From: Hylemonella sp. UBA2468
Lineage (GTDB): Bacteria > Pseudomonadota > Gammaproteobacteria > Burkholderiales > Burkholderiaceae_C
DNA: 11,801 nt
Direction of reading: 5' to 3'
Assembly (NCBI GenBank): GCA_002342165.1
Contig: DDPM01000050.1
Span: forward strand, 460 to 12,260
Part shown: one piece after another, positions 1-6,708 of the stretch
How positions within the stretch are numbered: position 1 is the stretch's first letter
Layout: the number at the start of each line of letters is the position of its first letter
Program-made: the position numbers and the translations under genes
Notes under the pieces: generated by a model
Told to the model about the DNA's origin: nothing
Database searches by the model: none
The model's input: the letters and a program-made list of their open reading frames with translations, nothing else

Positions 1-1560
1 TTTATGGGGCGTGGCTTCAGTTTTGCCGACACCGAGCGGCTCAGCCGCTCTTTGGGTACATATCTGCAAAGCCTGGGACTGGTGAGCGGCGAGCGTGTTG
101 CCATCATGATGCCCAATGTGCCGCAGTACCCCATGGCGGTGGCGGCCATTTTGCGAGCAGGCCTGGTGGTGGTGAACGTGAACCCGCTCTACACCGCCAG
201 CGAGCTTGCACACCAGTTACAAGACTCAGGTGCCAAGGCCATTTTTATCCTTGAAAACTTTGCCGCCACACTGCAAAAGTGTCTGGAACAAACCGCAGTG
301 GAGCACGTGGTGTTGTGCGCCATGGGCGACTGTTTGGGCCTTAAGGGCCTGCTGGTCAATGCAGTGGTGCGTCACCTTAAAAAGATGGTGCCGGCGTTTT
401 ATTTGCCCAGAGCCGTGCGCTTTAAGCAAGCCTTGAGGCTGGGGGCCCAAAACGTGCTTCAGCGCAATCCAACCCAGCTGGACGATATGGCGGTGCTGCA
501 ATACACCGGCGGCACCACCGGCGTGTCCAAGGGGGCGGTGTTGTTGCACCGGCATTTGCTGGCCAATGTGCTGCAAACCCAGCTTTGGAACCAACCGGCC
601 TTGGCCAAAATGCCGCCCCAAGAGCCCATGACCATGGTGTGCGCTTTGCCGCTTTATCACATTTACGCGTTTACCGTGGGCATGATGTACACGCTCAGCC
701 TTGGGGGCAAGCTGATTTTGATTCCCAATCCGCGCGACATCCCGGCCGTCGTTAACACCCTTAAAAAGCAAGTTTTTCATATTTTTCCAGCGGTCAACAC
801 CCTGTTTGCGGCCATCGCCCGCCACCCCGAGGCAGCACAGGTGGACTGGCGGCATTTGCGCGTGAGCGTGGGAGGCGGTATGGCGGTCACGGCACCGGTG
901 GCGGCGCAATGGCGGGCCTTGACCGGAAGCCCCATTTGTGAAGGCTACGGCCTGTCTGAGGCCAGTCCCTCGGTGAGCTGCAATCCGGTCACTACCATGG
1001 AGTTCAATGGCAACATTGGCCTGCCCCTTCCGGGCACTCGAATGCGTGTGGTGGGCGATGACGGCGCTGAGGTGCCGGTGGGTCAGACGGGCGAGCTCGA
1101 AGTGCATGGGCCGCAGGTCATGGTAGGCTACTGGCGCCGCCCGGACGAGACCGCCAAGGTCATCACAAGCGACGGGTGGCTCAAGACGGGCGACGTCGGC
1201 CAGATGGACGAAGGCGGTTTTTTTAAAATTGTGGACCGCAAGAAGGACATGATTTTGGTGAGCGGCTTCAATGTGTACCCCAACGAGGTCGAGGCCGTTG
1301 TGGCCCAGCTGCCGGGGGTGCTGGAGTGCGCCTGCGTGGGGCGGTCTGACCCAGAGACCGGCGAGGCAGTGCATTTGGTGGTGGTGCCCGCAGACGCCAC
1401 CTTGAACGAAGCGCACATGGAAGCGCAGATTCGGGCTTGGTGTCGAGAGCAACTCACCGGATACAAGCAACCCAAAGTCATAGAGTTTCGAGCCGACCTG
1501 CCTAAAACCGCGGTGGGCAAAGTGCTGCGGCGCGCCCTGCGCGATAACGCGCCAGCTTGA
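1..1560 (+). CDS. fadD: Long-chain-fatty-acid--CoA ligase, 5' end outside window
   Basis: Acyl-CoA synthetase that activates long-chain fatty acids to acyl-CoA with ATP and CoA, feeding beta-oxidation; typically a peripheral inner-membrane protein. The frame is open from base 1. An ATG at 4 exists, but the protein then begins inside the N-terminal domain, about 40 residues short of the roughly 560 usual for FadD, so the true start is upstream. Counting from that ATG, the AMP-binding P-loop YTGGTTGVSKG lies at 167-177, EGYGLSE at 313-319, and the fatty-acyl-CoA synthetase signature DGWLKTGDVG begins at 390 with hinge region RKKD at 412-415. The catalytic C-terminal lysine is K506 in PKTAVGK. 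All key adenylating-enzyme residues are present. It ends 4 bases from the convergent corA stop. FadD is favoured over other AMP-forming ligases by the overall match, but chain-length preference cannot be read from sequence. Confidence 0.93.
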   Translation, partial: FMGRGFSFADTERLSRSLGTYLQSLGLVSGERVAIMMPNVPQYPMAVAAILRAGLVVVNVNPLYTASELAHQLQDSGAKAIFILENFAATLQKCLEQTAVEHVVLCAMGDCLGLKGLLVNAVVRHLKKMVPAFYLPRAVRFKQALRLGAQNVLQRNPTQLDDMAVLQYTGGTTGVSKGAVLLHRHLLANVLQTQLWNQPALAKMPPQEPMTMVCALPLYHIYAFTVGMMYTLSLGGKLILIPNPRDIPAVVNTLKKQVFHIFPAVNTLFAAIARHPEAAQVDWRHLRVSVGGGMAVTAPVAAQWRALTGSPICEGYGLSEASPSVSCNPVTTMEFNGNIGLPLPGTRMRVVGDDGAEVPVGQTGELEVHGPQVMVGYWRRPDETAKVITSDGWLKTGDVGQMDEGGFFKIVDRKKDMILVSGFNVYPNEVEAVVAQLPGVLECACVGRSDPETGEAVHLVVVPADATLNEAHMEAQIRAWCREQLTGYKQPKVIEFRADLPKTAVGKVLRRALRDNAPA

Positions 1561-1564
1561 AGCC

Positions 1565-2551
1565 TTACTTCAGCCAGCCACGCTTTCTAAAGAAGTACAT
1601 CGGCACCAAGGCGCTGGCCACCATCAGGGCAATGGCATAAGGGTAGCCCCATTCTTGGGCCAGTTCAGGCATGTACTGAAAGTTCATGCCGTAAATGCTC
1701 GCTATCAAGGTGGGGGGCAGCAGGGCCACGCTGGCCACAGAGAAGATTTTGATGATCTTGTTCTGGTTGATGTTGATGAAACCTACGGTGGCATCCATCA
1801 AGAAGTTGATTTTGTCAAACAAAAACGCGGTGTGGGAGTCCAGCGAATCGATGTCGCGCAGAATTTGCCGCGCGTTCTCAAACTGGCTGCTGGTGAGCAT
1901 TTTGCTGCGCATCATGAAGCTCACCGCACGGCGGGTGTCCATCACGTTGCGGCGAATGCGGCCGTTCAGGTCCTCTTGCCGCGCAATCGCACCCAGCACT
2001 TCGCTGGCCAAGGCGTCCGTCACGTCGCCGGACAATACTTTTTTACCGGCCACTTCCAGATGGTCGTAAATGCCTTCCAGCGCATCGGCCGAGTATTCGG
2101 CGTCGACCTCAAAGAGGCTGAGCAGGACTTCGCGGGCGTCCTCAATCAAGCCAGGGGCGCGGCGCGCGCGCAACCGCAAGAGGCGAAACACGGGCAGGTC
2201 TTCGTCGTGGATGGTGAAGAGCACCCCTTTGCTGCGCAGGTTGTCGTTGACCAAGTTGATGATGAAGGCCACCCTGACGGTTTGCGGGCTGAACTCGTCA
2301 GCCACCAAAAAGTCGCTGCGAATGTGCAGTTCGCCGTTGTCCTCCTCGTAAAAGCGGGCCGACTCTTCGATGTCTTCGTCCATCGCGTCCGCCGGAATGG
2401 TGACGCCGTAGTACTCGCTGACCCAGCGCTTTTCGTCTGGGGTGGGGGACTCCAGGTCAACCCAAATAGGCTGAAAGTTGGACAACTCCTCCAGCGAGTC
2501 GATTTCTTCTTGCACAAGCCGGCCATGGACCAGCGTGAAAATGTTGAGCAT
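1565..2551 (-). CDS. corA: CorA-family magnesium/cobalt transporter
   Basis: Inner-membrane Mg2+ (also Co2+, Ni2+) channel of the CorA family, which works as a homopentamer. The 328-residue length is close to the usual 316 or so. Residues 1 to about 260 form a large, acidic and partly coiled cytoplasmic domain. The two C-terminal membrane segments lie near 265-287 and 301-321. The family signature YGMN is present with GMN at 288-290 at the end of the first segment, followed by the acidic loop MPE before the second. The protein ends in a basic tail (RKRGWLK), as expected for a cytoplasmic C terminus. The ATG at 2551 is preceded on the minus strand by GAGGGAG at good spacing. It converges on fadD and diverges from hpf; a candidate promoter and a structured leader lie upstream at 2574-2724. 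The family call is firm; which divalent ion is physiological is inferred. Confidence 0.95.
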   Translation of the reverse strand: MLNIFTLVHGRLVQEEIDSLEELSNFQPIWVDLESPTPDEKRWVSEYYGVTIPADAMDEDIEESARFYEEDNGELHIRSDFLVADEFSPQTVRVAFIINLVNDNLRSKGVLFTIHDEDLPVFRLLRLRARRAPGLIEDAREVLLSLFEVDAEYSADALEGIYDHLEVAGKKVLSGDVTDALASEVLGAIARQEDLNGRIRRNVMDTRRAVSFMMRSKMLTSSQFENARQILRDIDSLDSHTAFLFDKINFLMDATVGFININQNKIIKIFSVASVALLPPTLIASIYGMNFQYMPELAQEWGYPYAIALMVASALVPMYFFRKRGWLK

Positions 2552-2573
2552 GGCTCACTCCCTCGTGGGTGGT

Positions 2574-2621
2574 GGATCAAACGCTTGATCCCTTTGGGTT
2601 GAAGATGAAAGCTTCCAACCC
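2574..2621 (-). promoter_or_regulatory. Two adjacent hairpins in the presumed corA leader
   Basis: Immediately upstream of the corA ribosome-binding site there are two inverted repeats. One is GGATCAA-ACGC-TTGATCC at 2574-2591, a perfect 7-bp stem with a 4-base loop. The other, at 2596-2621, has arms GGGTTGAAG and CTTCCAACCC, pairing as a 9-bp stem with one bulged base and a loop of about 7. If corA is transcribed from the candidate promoter at 2697-2724, both would lie in a leader of roughly 140 nucleotides. They could be RNA structures controlling translation or elongation, or the first could be a protein operator. There is no match to a riboswitch class I know. Confidence 0.4.
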
Positions 2622-2696
2622 GAAAACCACAGGGGGTTAGAAGCTAGCGACTAAGTGCAGGTTCCAAGGAGCAGGCTCCGAAGTGAAGATGCGCGG

Positions 2697-2724
2697 ATTA
2701 TGTCACCCTGCTGCGCTGCAGCAA
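2697..2724 (-). promoter_or_regulatory. Candidate sigma-70 promoter for corA
   Basis: Reading the minus strand, TTGCTG (2719-2724) is followed after 16 bases by CATAAT (2697-2702), which matches the -10 consensus in 5 of 6 positions. The predicted transcript start is near 2690, giving a leader of about 140 bases to the corA ATG. A perfect inverted repeat, TGCTGC-GCT-GCAGCA at 2709-2723, overlaps the -35 element and could be an operator. Inferred from consensus only. Confidence 0.4.
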
Positions 2725-2772
2725 GACCTTTAAGCTTGCGCCATGTAGCGGGCCATTTGGCGTTTTCGGGGC

Positions 2773-2801
2773 TTGCATTTCCTGCCGGGGCGGCGCATAG
2801 T
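2773..2801 (+). promoter_or_regulatory. Candidate sigma-70 promoter for hpf
   Basis: TTGCAT (2773-2778) and CATAGT (2796-2801) are separated by exactly 17 bases, with 3 of 6 and 4 of 6 matches to consensus. Transcription would start near 2808, giving a leader of about 41 bases to the hpf ATG. The hexamers are weak, but spacing and position are right. The rest of the 2552-2848 region holds no convincing gene. Confidence 0.35.
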
Positions 2802-2848
2802 GGAACAGAGCATGCGTTTTGTCCAACCCGAGAGCACAAGGAGCTTTT

Positions 2849-3178
2849 ATGAACTTGACGATCAGTGGTCACCATCTCGAAGTCACGCCTGCCCTGCGCA
2901 GCTACGTCACCTCCAAACTGGACCGCATCTCGCGGCATTTTGATCAGGTGGTGGATGTGAAGGTGCTTTTAAGCGTAGAAAAACAAAAAGAAAAAGAGCG
3001 CCGACAGCGCGCCGAATGCAACATTCACGTCAAGGGCAGTGATTTGTTTGCCGAATGCTCAAACCAAGATTTGTATGCCGCTGTGGATGAGCTGATGGAC
3101 AAGCTGGACCGCAAAGTGGTGCGGCACAAAGACAAACTCAAAGACCACCACCACGAGGCGGCCAAGCGCATCATGTAA
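2849..3178 (+). CDS. hpf: Ribosome hibernation-promoting factor, short form
   Basis: Short HPF/YfiA-family protein of 109 residues that binds the 30S decoding region of idle ribosomes in stationary phase or stress. The start [20 protein letters not shown] is the classic family N terminus (first strand and helix). A lysine/arginine-rich stretch ([11 protein letters not shown], 44-54) lies between strands, and the ending is basic and histidine-rich ([15 protein letters not shown]). It lacks the C-terminal dimerisation domain of long HPF. The ATG at 2849 is chosen over an in-frame TTG at 2819 because AAGGAG lies 5 bases upstream and the conserved N terminus begins exactly there. In many proteobacteria hpf follows rpoN; here it is preceded by divergent corA. 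It is followed by a strong terminator, so it is probably monocistronic, while ptsN and hprK follow in the same order as in the familiar rpoN-hpf-ptsN clusters. Confidence 0.93.
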   Translation: MNLTISGHHLEVTPALRSYVTSKLDRISRHFDQVVDVKVLLSVEKQKEKERRQRAECNIHVKGSDLFAECSNQDLYAAVDELMDKLDRKVVRHKDKLKDHHHEAAKRIM

Positions 3179-3200
3179 TTGGCGCCCACCGGCAGACCGA

Positions 3201-3226
3201 AACCGCAGCTCCTGCTGCGGTTTTTT
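3201..3226 (+). terminator. Intrinsic terminator after hpf
   Basis: AACCGCAGC (3201-3209), a TCCT loop and GCTGCGGTT (3214-3222) form a perfect 9-bp GC-rich stem. The run of six T at 3221-3226 starts within the stem's last two pairs. This is a textbook Rho-independent terminator 22 bases after the hpf stop codon. Confidence 0.9.
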
Positions 3227-3238
3227 GCTTAATGTGTG

Positions 3239-3244
3239 CATAAT
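3239..3244 (+). promoter_or_regulatory. Candidate -10 element for ptsN
   Basis: CATAAT matches the -10 consensus in 5 of 6 positions and lies 17 bases before the ptsN ATG, directly after the hpf terminator. No good -35 is visible; the expected position falls in the terminator stem. A start near 3251 would leave a leader of only about 11 bases. Confidence 0.4.
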
Positions 3245-3261
3245 CCGCTCCACTTCAAATC

Positions 3262-3732
3262 ATGAACCGACTCGCGTCCATCCTCCCCGTTTCTCAAGTC
3301 TTGGTGCGTGTAGACGCCACCAGCAAAAAACGGGCGTTTGAAGAAATTGGTCTGCTATTTGAAAACCTGCATGGCTTGAACCGTTCTTTGGTCACTGACA
3401 GCCTGTTTGCCCGAGAGCGCTTGGGTTCTACCGGCTTGGGTCATGGCGTGGCCATTCCCCATGGCCGCATCAAGGGCCTCAAGGCGCCCATGGCCGCAGT
3501 GGTGCAATTGGCGCAACCCATTGTGTTTGACGCCCCCGATCAAGTGCCCGTCAAGCTCATGATTTTTTTGCTGGTTCCCGAGGTGGCCACCCAAAAACAC
3601 TTGGAAACCCTGTCTGAAATTGCGGAGATGCTCAGCGACCCCGACCTGCGCCTCAAAATGGCCGACAGCCCAACGGCCCAAGATGTGCACCAGCTGATCG
3701 CCCAATGGCAGTCGACGCAGGTGCCGCACTAA
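3262..3732 (+). CDS. ptsN: PTS IIA-like nitrogen-regulatory protein (EIIA-Ntr)
   Basis: EIIA-Ntr, the terminal phosphoryl acceptor of the regulatory nitrogen PTS (PtsP to NPr/HPr to PtsN). It transports no sugar but modulates potassium handling, carbon/nitrogen balance and other targets by its phosphorylation state. The 156 residues form one PTS EIIA type-2 domain. The phosphorylation-site motif is HGVAIPHGR, with the expected active histidine H67 and its partner H61. The ATG at 3262 gives the usual family length; no Shine-Dalgarno sequence is visible in the 15 bases before it, and a -10-like element at 3239-3244 implies a very short leader. It lies 30 bases before hprK, and the two are probably cotranscribed. 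The HPr and enzyme I partners are not in this window. Confidence 0.93.
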   Translation: MNRLASILPVSQVLVRVDATSKKRAFEEIGLLFENLHGLNRSLVTDSLFARERLGSTGLGHGVAIPHGRIKGLKAPMAAVVQLAQPIVFDAPDQVPVKLMIFLLVPEVATQKHLETLSEIAEMLSDPDLRLKMADSPTAQDVHQLIAQWQSTQVPH

Positions 3733-3762
3733 GCCTTTGCGCAAGCCCCCAGAGCCCCTTCC

Positions 3763-4722
3763 ATGAGACCCACCGTTGTCAGCGCCGAGGTTCTGTTTGA
3801 AGAGTTTCGAGCGCTGTTGAAATGGGAGTGGGTGGCCAGCTTAGGCGCCTCTGAGAGGCATTTTGATGAGGTGGCGGTGCGCGCAGCCCGTTCAGGCGCC
3901 GACTTGGTGGGTTACCTCAATTACATCCACCCCTACCGCGTGCAAATTTTGGGCGAACGTGAGGTGGCTTACATGGCCAACTCCAGCCCCGAAGACTGCC
4001 AGCGCCGCATTGCCCGCATCGTGACCCTGGAGCCTCCGGTGGTGGTGCTGTCTGATGGGCAGCAGCCCCCGCCGGGTTTGCTGGACATGTGCGAGCAGTC
4101 GCAAATCCCCATGTTTGCCACGCCCGAGTCTTCAGCATATGTGATTGATGTGCTGCGCAGCTACCTTTCGCGCCATTTTGCCGACCGCTCCTCCATGCAC
4201 GGAGTGTTCATGGACATTTTGGGCTTGGGGGTGTTGATCACCGGTGAATCGGGCCTGGGCAAAAGTGAGCTGGGCCTGGAGCTGATTTCACGCGGACACG
4301 GATTGGTAGCGGACGATGCGGTGGATTTGTTCAGGGTCAATCAGGCCACCATTGAGGGCCGCTGCCCCGAGTTGTTGCGCAACCTGCTGGAGGTGCGGGG
4401 TATTGGTCTTTTGGACATCAAGGCCATTTTTGGCGAAACCGCCGTGCGCCGCAAAATGCGGCTCAAACTGATTGTGTATCTGGTGCGGCGCGAAACCATG
4501 GAGCGCGACTTCGAGCGCATTCCCTACGAGCCCTTAACCCAAGACGTGCTGGGTATTCCGGTGCGCAAGGTGGTGATTCAGGTGGTGGCTGGGCGCAACC
4601 TGGCGGTGTTGGTGGAGGCGGCGGTGCGCAACACGATTTTGCAGCTGCGCGGCATTGACACCTATGCCGAGTTTGTTGAGCGTCACCGACGCGCCATGGA
4701 CGAGCCCGGTCAAGCAGGCTGA
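3763..4722 (+). CDS. hprK: HPr kinase/phosphorylase
   Basis: Bifunctional serine kinase/phosphorylase that phosphorylates HPr at its regulatory serine (Ser46 in Gram-positive HPr) and also removes the phosphate. In proteobacteria it belongs to incomplete PTS pathways that regulate rather than transport. At 319 residues it matches the family length of about 310-320. The N-terminal domain spans about residues 1-130. The kinase domain has a Walker A loop, GESGLGKS, at 161-168, the acidic active-site pair in VADDAV (D184, D185), and the HprK signature [17 protein letters not shown] just downstream. The conserved C-terminal helix region around [15 protein letters not shown] is intact. The start codon ATG 3763 has only a weak ribosome-binding sequence. 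It follows ptsN by 30 bases. The next gene is convergent fur, not rapZ, which often follows hprK in other betaproteobacteria. Confidence 0.95.
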   Translation: MRPTVVSAEVLFEEFRALLKWEWVASLGASERHFDEVAVRAARSGADLVGYLNYIHPYRVQILGEREVAYMANSSPEDCQRRIARIVTLEPPVVVLSDGQQPPPGLLDMCEQSQIPMFATPESSAYVIDVLRSYLSRHFADRSSMHGVFMDILGLGVLITGESGLGKSELGLELISRGHGLVADDAVDLFRVNQATIEGRCPELLRNLLEVRGIGLLDIKAIFGETAVRRKMRLKLIVYLVRRETMERDFERIPYEPLTQDVLGIPVRKVVIQVVAGRNLAVLVEAAVRNTILQLRGIDTYAEFVERHRRAMDEPGQAG

Positions 4723-4741
4723 GCAGTTTGGAGCCGCTCGA

Positions 4742-5191
4742 TTACTTTACAAAACGGCTGGTTTTGGGGCGGTTGGGGCAGTCGGTCTTGGTGCAGTGGG
4801 CGTAAATGCTCAGAGCGTGGTCGGCAATTTCATAGCCTTTGGCTGCGGCCACCTCGTGCTGCCGGTGCTCTATAGCCTCATCAAAAAACTCTTCTACCCG
4901 ACCGCAGTCCAGGCACACCAAGTGGTCGTGGTGTTGGCCTTCGTCCAGCTCAAATACGGCTTTGCCGCCGTCAAAATTGCTGCGAATCAAAATGCCAGCC
5001 TGCTCAAATTGGGTGAGCACCCGGTACACCGTGGCCAAACCCACATCAGACCGCTCTTCAAGCAGCACGCGGTAAACGTCTTCGGCGCTCATGTGACGCT
5101 GGCCTCCGCGCTGAAAAATGTCCAGCACTTTCAGTCTGGGTAAGGTGGCCTTGAGTCCTGAGCTCTTGAGTTCGGTAAGGGGTGGTGGCAT
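4742..5191 (-). CDS. fur: Ferric uptake regulator Fur
   Basis: Iron-responsive DNA-binding repressor that, with Fe2+, binds Fur boxes and shuts down iron acquisition genes. The 149 residues align with E. coli Fur without numbering shifts at the metal ligands: H33, E81, H88 and H90 of the regulatory metal site, and the structural zinc cysteines C93 and C96 ([11 protein letters not shown]) plus C133 and C138. The winged-helix recognition region [16 protein letters not shown] is at 51-66, and [11 protein letters not shown] near the N terminus is typical. This completeness makes Fur, rather than Zur or PerR, the clear choice. The ATG at 5191 gives the normal N terminus; upstream Shine-Dalgarno pairing is poor. 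It converges on hprK with a 19-base gap and no obvious terminator, and diverges from bamE across 76 bases containing a weak Fur-like site, so autoregulation is possible. Confidence 0.97.
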   Translation of the reverse strand: MPPPLTELKSSGLKATLPRLKVLDIFQRGGQRHMSAEDVYRVLLEERSDVGLATVYRVLTQFEQAGILIRSNFDGGKAVFELDEGQHHDHLVCLDCGRVEEFFDEAIEHRQHEVAAAKGYEIADHALSIYAHCTKTDCPNRPKTSRFVK

Positions 5192-5240
5192 GGCTTGTGA
5201 AGAGGCTTATGGAGGGCGGCTAGGCCAGGTGCCCTGCCGC

Positions 5241-5246
5241 TACAAT
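5241..5246 (+). promoter_or_regulatory. Candidate -10 element for the bamE operon
   Basis: TACAAT matches the -10 consensus in 5 of 6 positions and lies 21 bases before the chosen bamE ATG. No convincing -35 hexamer is seen at 16-18 base spacing. It would drive the bamE-dapB-exbB-exbD run. Confidence 0.45.
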
Positions 5247-5259
5247 GAATCATCATATC
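5241..5259 (-). promoter_or_regulatory. Weak Fur-box-like sequence between fur and bamE
   Basis: On the minus strand GATATGATGATTCATTGTA matches the 19-base E. coli consensus GATAATGATAATCATTATC at 11 positions by hand alignment. It contains the small palindrome ATGA-A-TCAT (plus strand) and covers the bamE -10 element. Its placement beside fur is suggestive, but one half-site is poor; it could be chance. Confidence 0.25.
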
Positions 5260-5267
5260 GTCAGCCG

Positions 5268-5867
5268 ATGGCTACTCAACAACCCATGTTTTTCCCCTCT
5301 CGTGCCGTTTATCTTTTGGTGGTCATGGGCTTTGCGCTGGGGTTGCTGAGTTTGACGGGCTGCAGCAGCGTCGTGGACACCACCTCCCGCGTCACCAACC
5401 AAGTTGCCGAGCGTGTGGCCAACACCATGAAGCCCTACCGCATCACCGTGGTGCAGGGCAATGTGGTGACCCAAGAGCAATACGCGGTGCTGCGCCCCGG
5501 CATGAGCCGCTTGCAAATTCGGGATATTTTGGGCACACCGTTGCTGACCAGCGTGTTCCACACAGACCGCTGGGACTATGTATTCACCTACCAAAAGCAG
5601 GGACAGCCCACCCAATCGCGGCGCGTGACCCTGTTTTTCAAGGGCGAAACTCTGGAGCGTTTTGAAACCAATGAAGACCTGCCCTCCGAAGGCGAATTTG
5701 CCGGCCTGCTTGAAGGCAACCAGAAAGCCGCGAAGGCACCAGTGCTGGAGCTTTCTGAAGACCGCTTGAAAAAAATCCCGTCGGTCAAAAGAGCGCCCGA
5801 GCCTGAGCCCATAACGGGCAGCTCGCTTCCTGCCAATTACCCGCCGCTTGAACCTCCAGCGCGCTGA
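5268..5867 (+). CDS. bamE: Outer membrane assembly lipoprotein BamE (SmpA/OmlA family)
   Basis: Lipoprotein subunit of the BAM complex, which inserts beta-barrel proteins into the outer membrane. With start ATG 5268, residues 1-31 form a lipoprotein signal peptide: [22 protein letters not shown] with lipobox LTGC and lipidated C32. The SmpA/OmlA domain follows at about 55-133, with the typical [20 protein letters not shown] and RWDYVFTY segments. Residues from about 134 to 199 are a low-complexity tail rich in Pro, Glu and Lys, making the protein longer than the 113-residue E. coli BamE. The open frame continues upstream to 5118, but that part overlaps fur and precedes the promoter; ATG 5286 (MFFPSRA) is an alternative start that keeps the signal peptide. 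No clear Shine-Dalgarno is present. It is divergent from fur and 4 bases upstream of dapB. Confidence 0.9.
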   Translation: MATQQPMFFPSRAVYLLVVMGFALGLLSLTGCSSVVDTTSRVTNQVAERVANTMKPYRITVVQGNVVTQEQYAVLRPGMSRLQIRDILGTPLLTSVFHTDRWDYVFTYQKQGQPTQSRRVTLFFKGETLERFETNEDLPSEGEFAGLLEGNQKAAKAPVLELSEDRLKKIPSVKRAPEPEPITGSSLPANYPPLEPPAR

Positions 5868-5871
5868 TCTG

Positions 5872-6708
5872 ATGTTGACCTCATCCGACCCCGTCTTACC
5901 AAACTTTCAGCACCCTGTGGCCATTGCTGGGGCCTCAGGCCGTATGGGTCGCATGCTGATCGAGGCGGTTCATGAGGCCCCAGATTGCAAATTGAGCGGT
6001 GCTTTGGACGTGGCGGGCAGCCCTGCCATTGGGCAAGACGCCATGGCTTGCTTGGGTCAGGCCAGTGGCGTGTTCATCACTTCCGATGTGCAGGCAGGCC
6101 TCATGCATGCCAAAACCTTGATCGACTTCACCCGACCCGAAGGTACCTTGGCGTACCTGCGGGTGTGTCGCGAGCTGGGCGTCGCCATGGTGATTGGTAC
6201 CACGGGCTTCTCCGAGGACCAAAAGGCCGAGATTGCAGCGGCGGCAAAAGACATTGCGGTACTGTGTTCGCCCAATATGAGCGTGGGTGTTAACGTCACC
6301 CTCAAGCTGTTAGAGCTCGCGGCACAAGCCCTTTCTACTGGCTATGACATTGAGGTGATTGAGGCGCACCACCGGCACAAGGTGGATGCACCTTCAGGCA
6401 CGGCGCTCAAAATGGGTGAAGTCATAGCCCAGGCGTTGGGCCGCAACCTGAAAGACTGTGCGGTGTACGAGCGCTATGGCCATACTGGTGAACGCGACCC
6501 CTCCACCATCGGCTTTTCAACCATTAGGGGCGGCGACATTGTGGGCGACCACACCGTGCTGTTTGCCGGTACGGGCGAGCGCATTGAAATCACGCACAAA
6601 TCGGCCAGCCGGGTGACCTACGCCCAAGGCAGTTTGCGCTCAGTGCGCTTTTTGGCGCAACAGCCGCCGGGCCTTTACGACATGTTCGATGTGCTGGGCC
6701 TGAAATGA
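5872..6708 (+). CDS. dapB: 4-hydroxy-tetrahydrodipicolinate reductase
   Basis: Cytoplasmic NAD(P)H-dependent reductase converting 4-hydroxy-tetrahydrodipicolinate to tetrahydrodipicolinate in the diaminopimelate/lysine pathway, which supplies peptidoglycan and protein synthesis. With start ATG 5872 the protein has 278 residues (E. coli 273). The dinucleotide-binding loop GASGRMGRM begins at 20. The DapB signature [15 protein letters not shown] spans 164-178, with catalytic H166 and substrate-binding K170, equivalent to H159 and K163 of E. coli. The open frame runs to a TTG at 5848, but this would overlap the bamE end and adds nonconserved residues. It starts 4 bases after the bamE stop, and its stop overlaps the exbB start as ATGA, so translation is probably coupled. 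Confidence 0.95.
   Translation: MLTSSDPVLPNFQHPVAIAGASGRMGRMLIEAVHEAPDCKLSGALDVAGSPAIGQDAMACLGQASGVFITSDVQAGLMHAKTLIDFTRPEGTLAYLRVCRELGVAMVIGTTGFSEDQKAEIAAAAKDIAVLCSPNMSVGVNVTLKLLELAAQALSTGYDIEVIEAHHRHKVDAPSGTALKMGEVIAQALGRNLKDCAVYERYGHTGERDPSTIGFSTIRGGDIVGDHTVLFAGTGERIEITHKSASRVTYAQGSLRSVRFLAQQPPGLYDMFDVLGLK

Noticed and set aside
226..1470. A 414-codon open frame antisense to fadD.
   Set aside because: It is the shadow of a GC-biased gene. The translation has no recognisable domain and is rich in His, Gly and Gln, as expected from reverse-reading such codons.
1655..2602. A 315-codon plus-strand open frame across corA.
   Set aside because: It lies antisense to a complete, well-conserved CorA gene and shows no protein family features.
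2758..2776. TGGC and TTGC resembling a sigma-54 promoter upstream of hpf.
   Set aside because: The two elements are 15 bases apart start to start instead of 11, so the required -24/-12 spacing is not met.
2819..2848. A TTG-started N-terminal extension of HPF by 10 residues.
   Set aside because: The conserved N terminus and a strong AAGGAG site both point to ATG 2849.
2655..2852. A 65-codon plus-strand frame between corA and hpf.
   Set aside because: No Shine-Dalgarno, no recognisable domain, and it overlaps both the predicted hpf promoter and the hpf start.
4732..4765. AGCCG and CGGCT followed by GGTTTT as a terminator for hprK.
   Set aside because: A 5-bp stem with an 18-base loop, lying partly in the fur coding end, is too weak to call.
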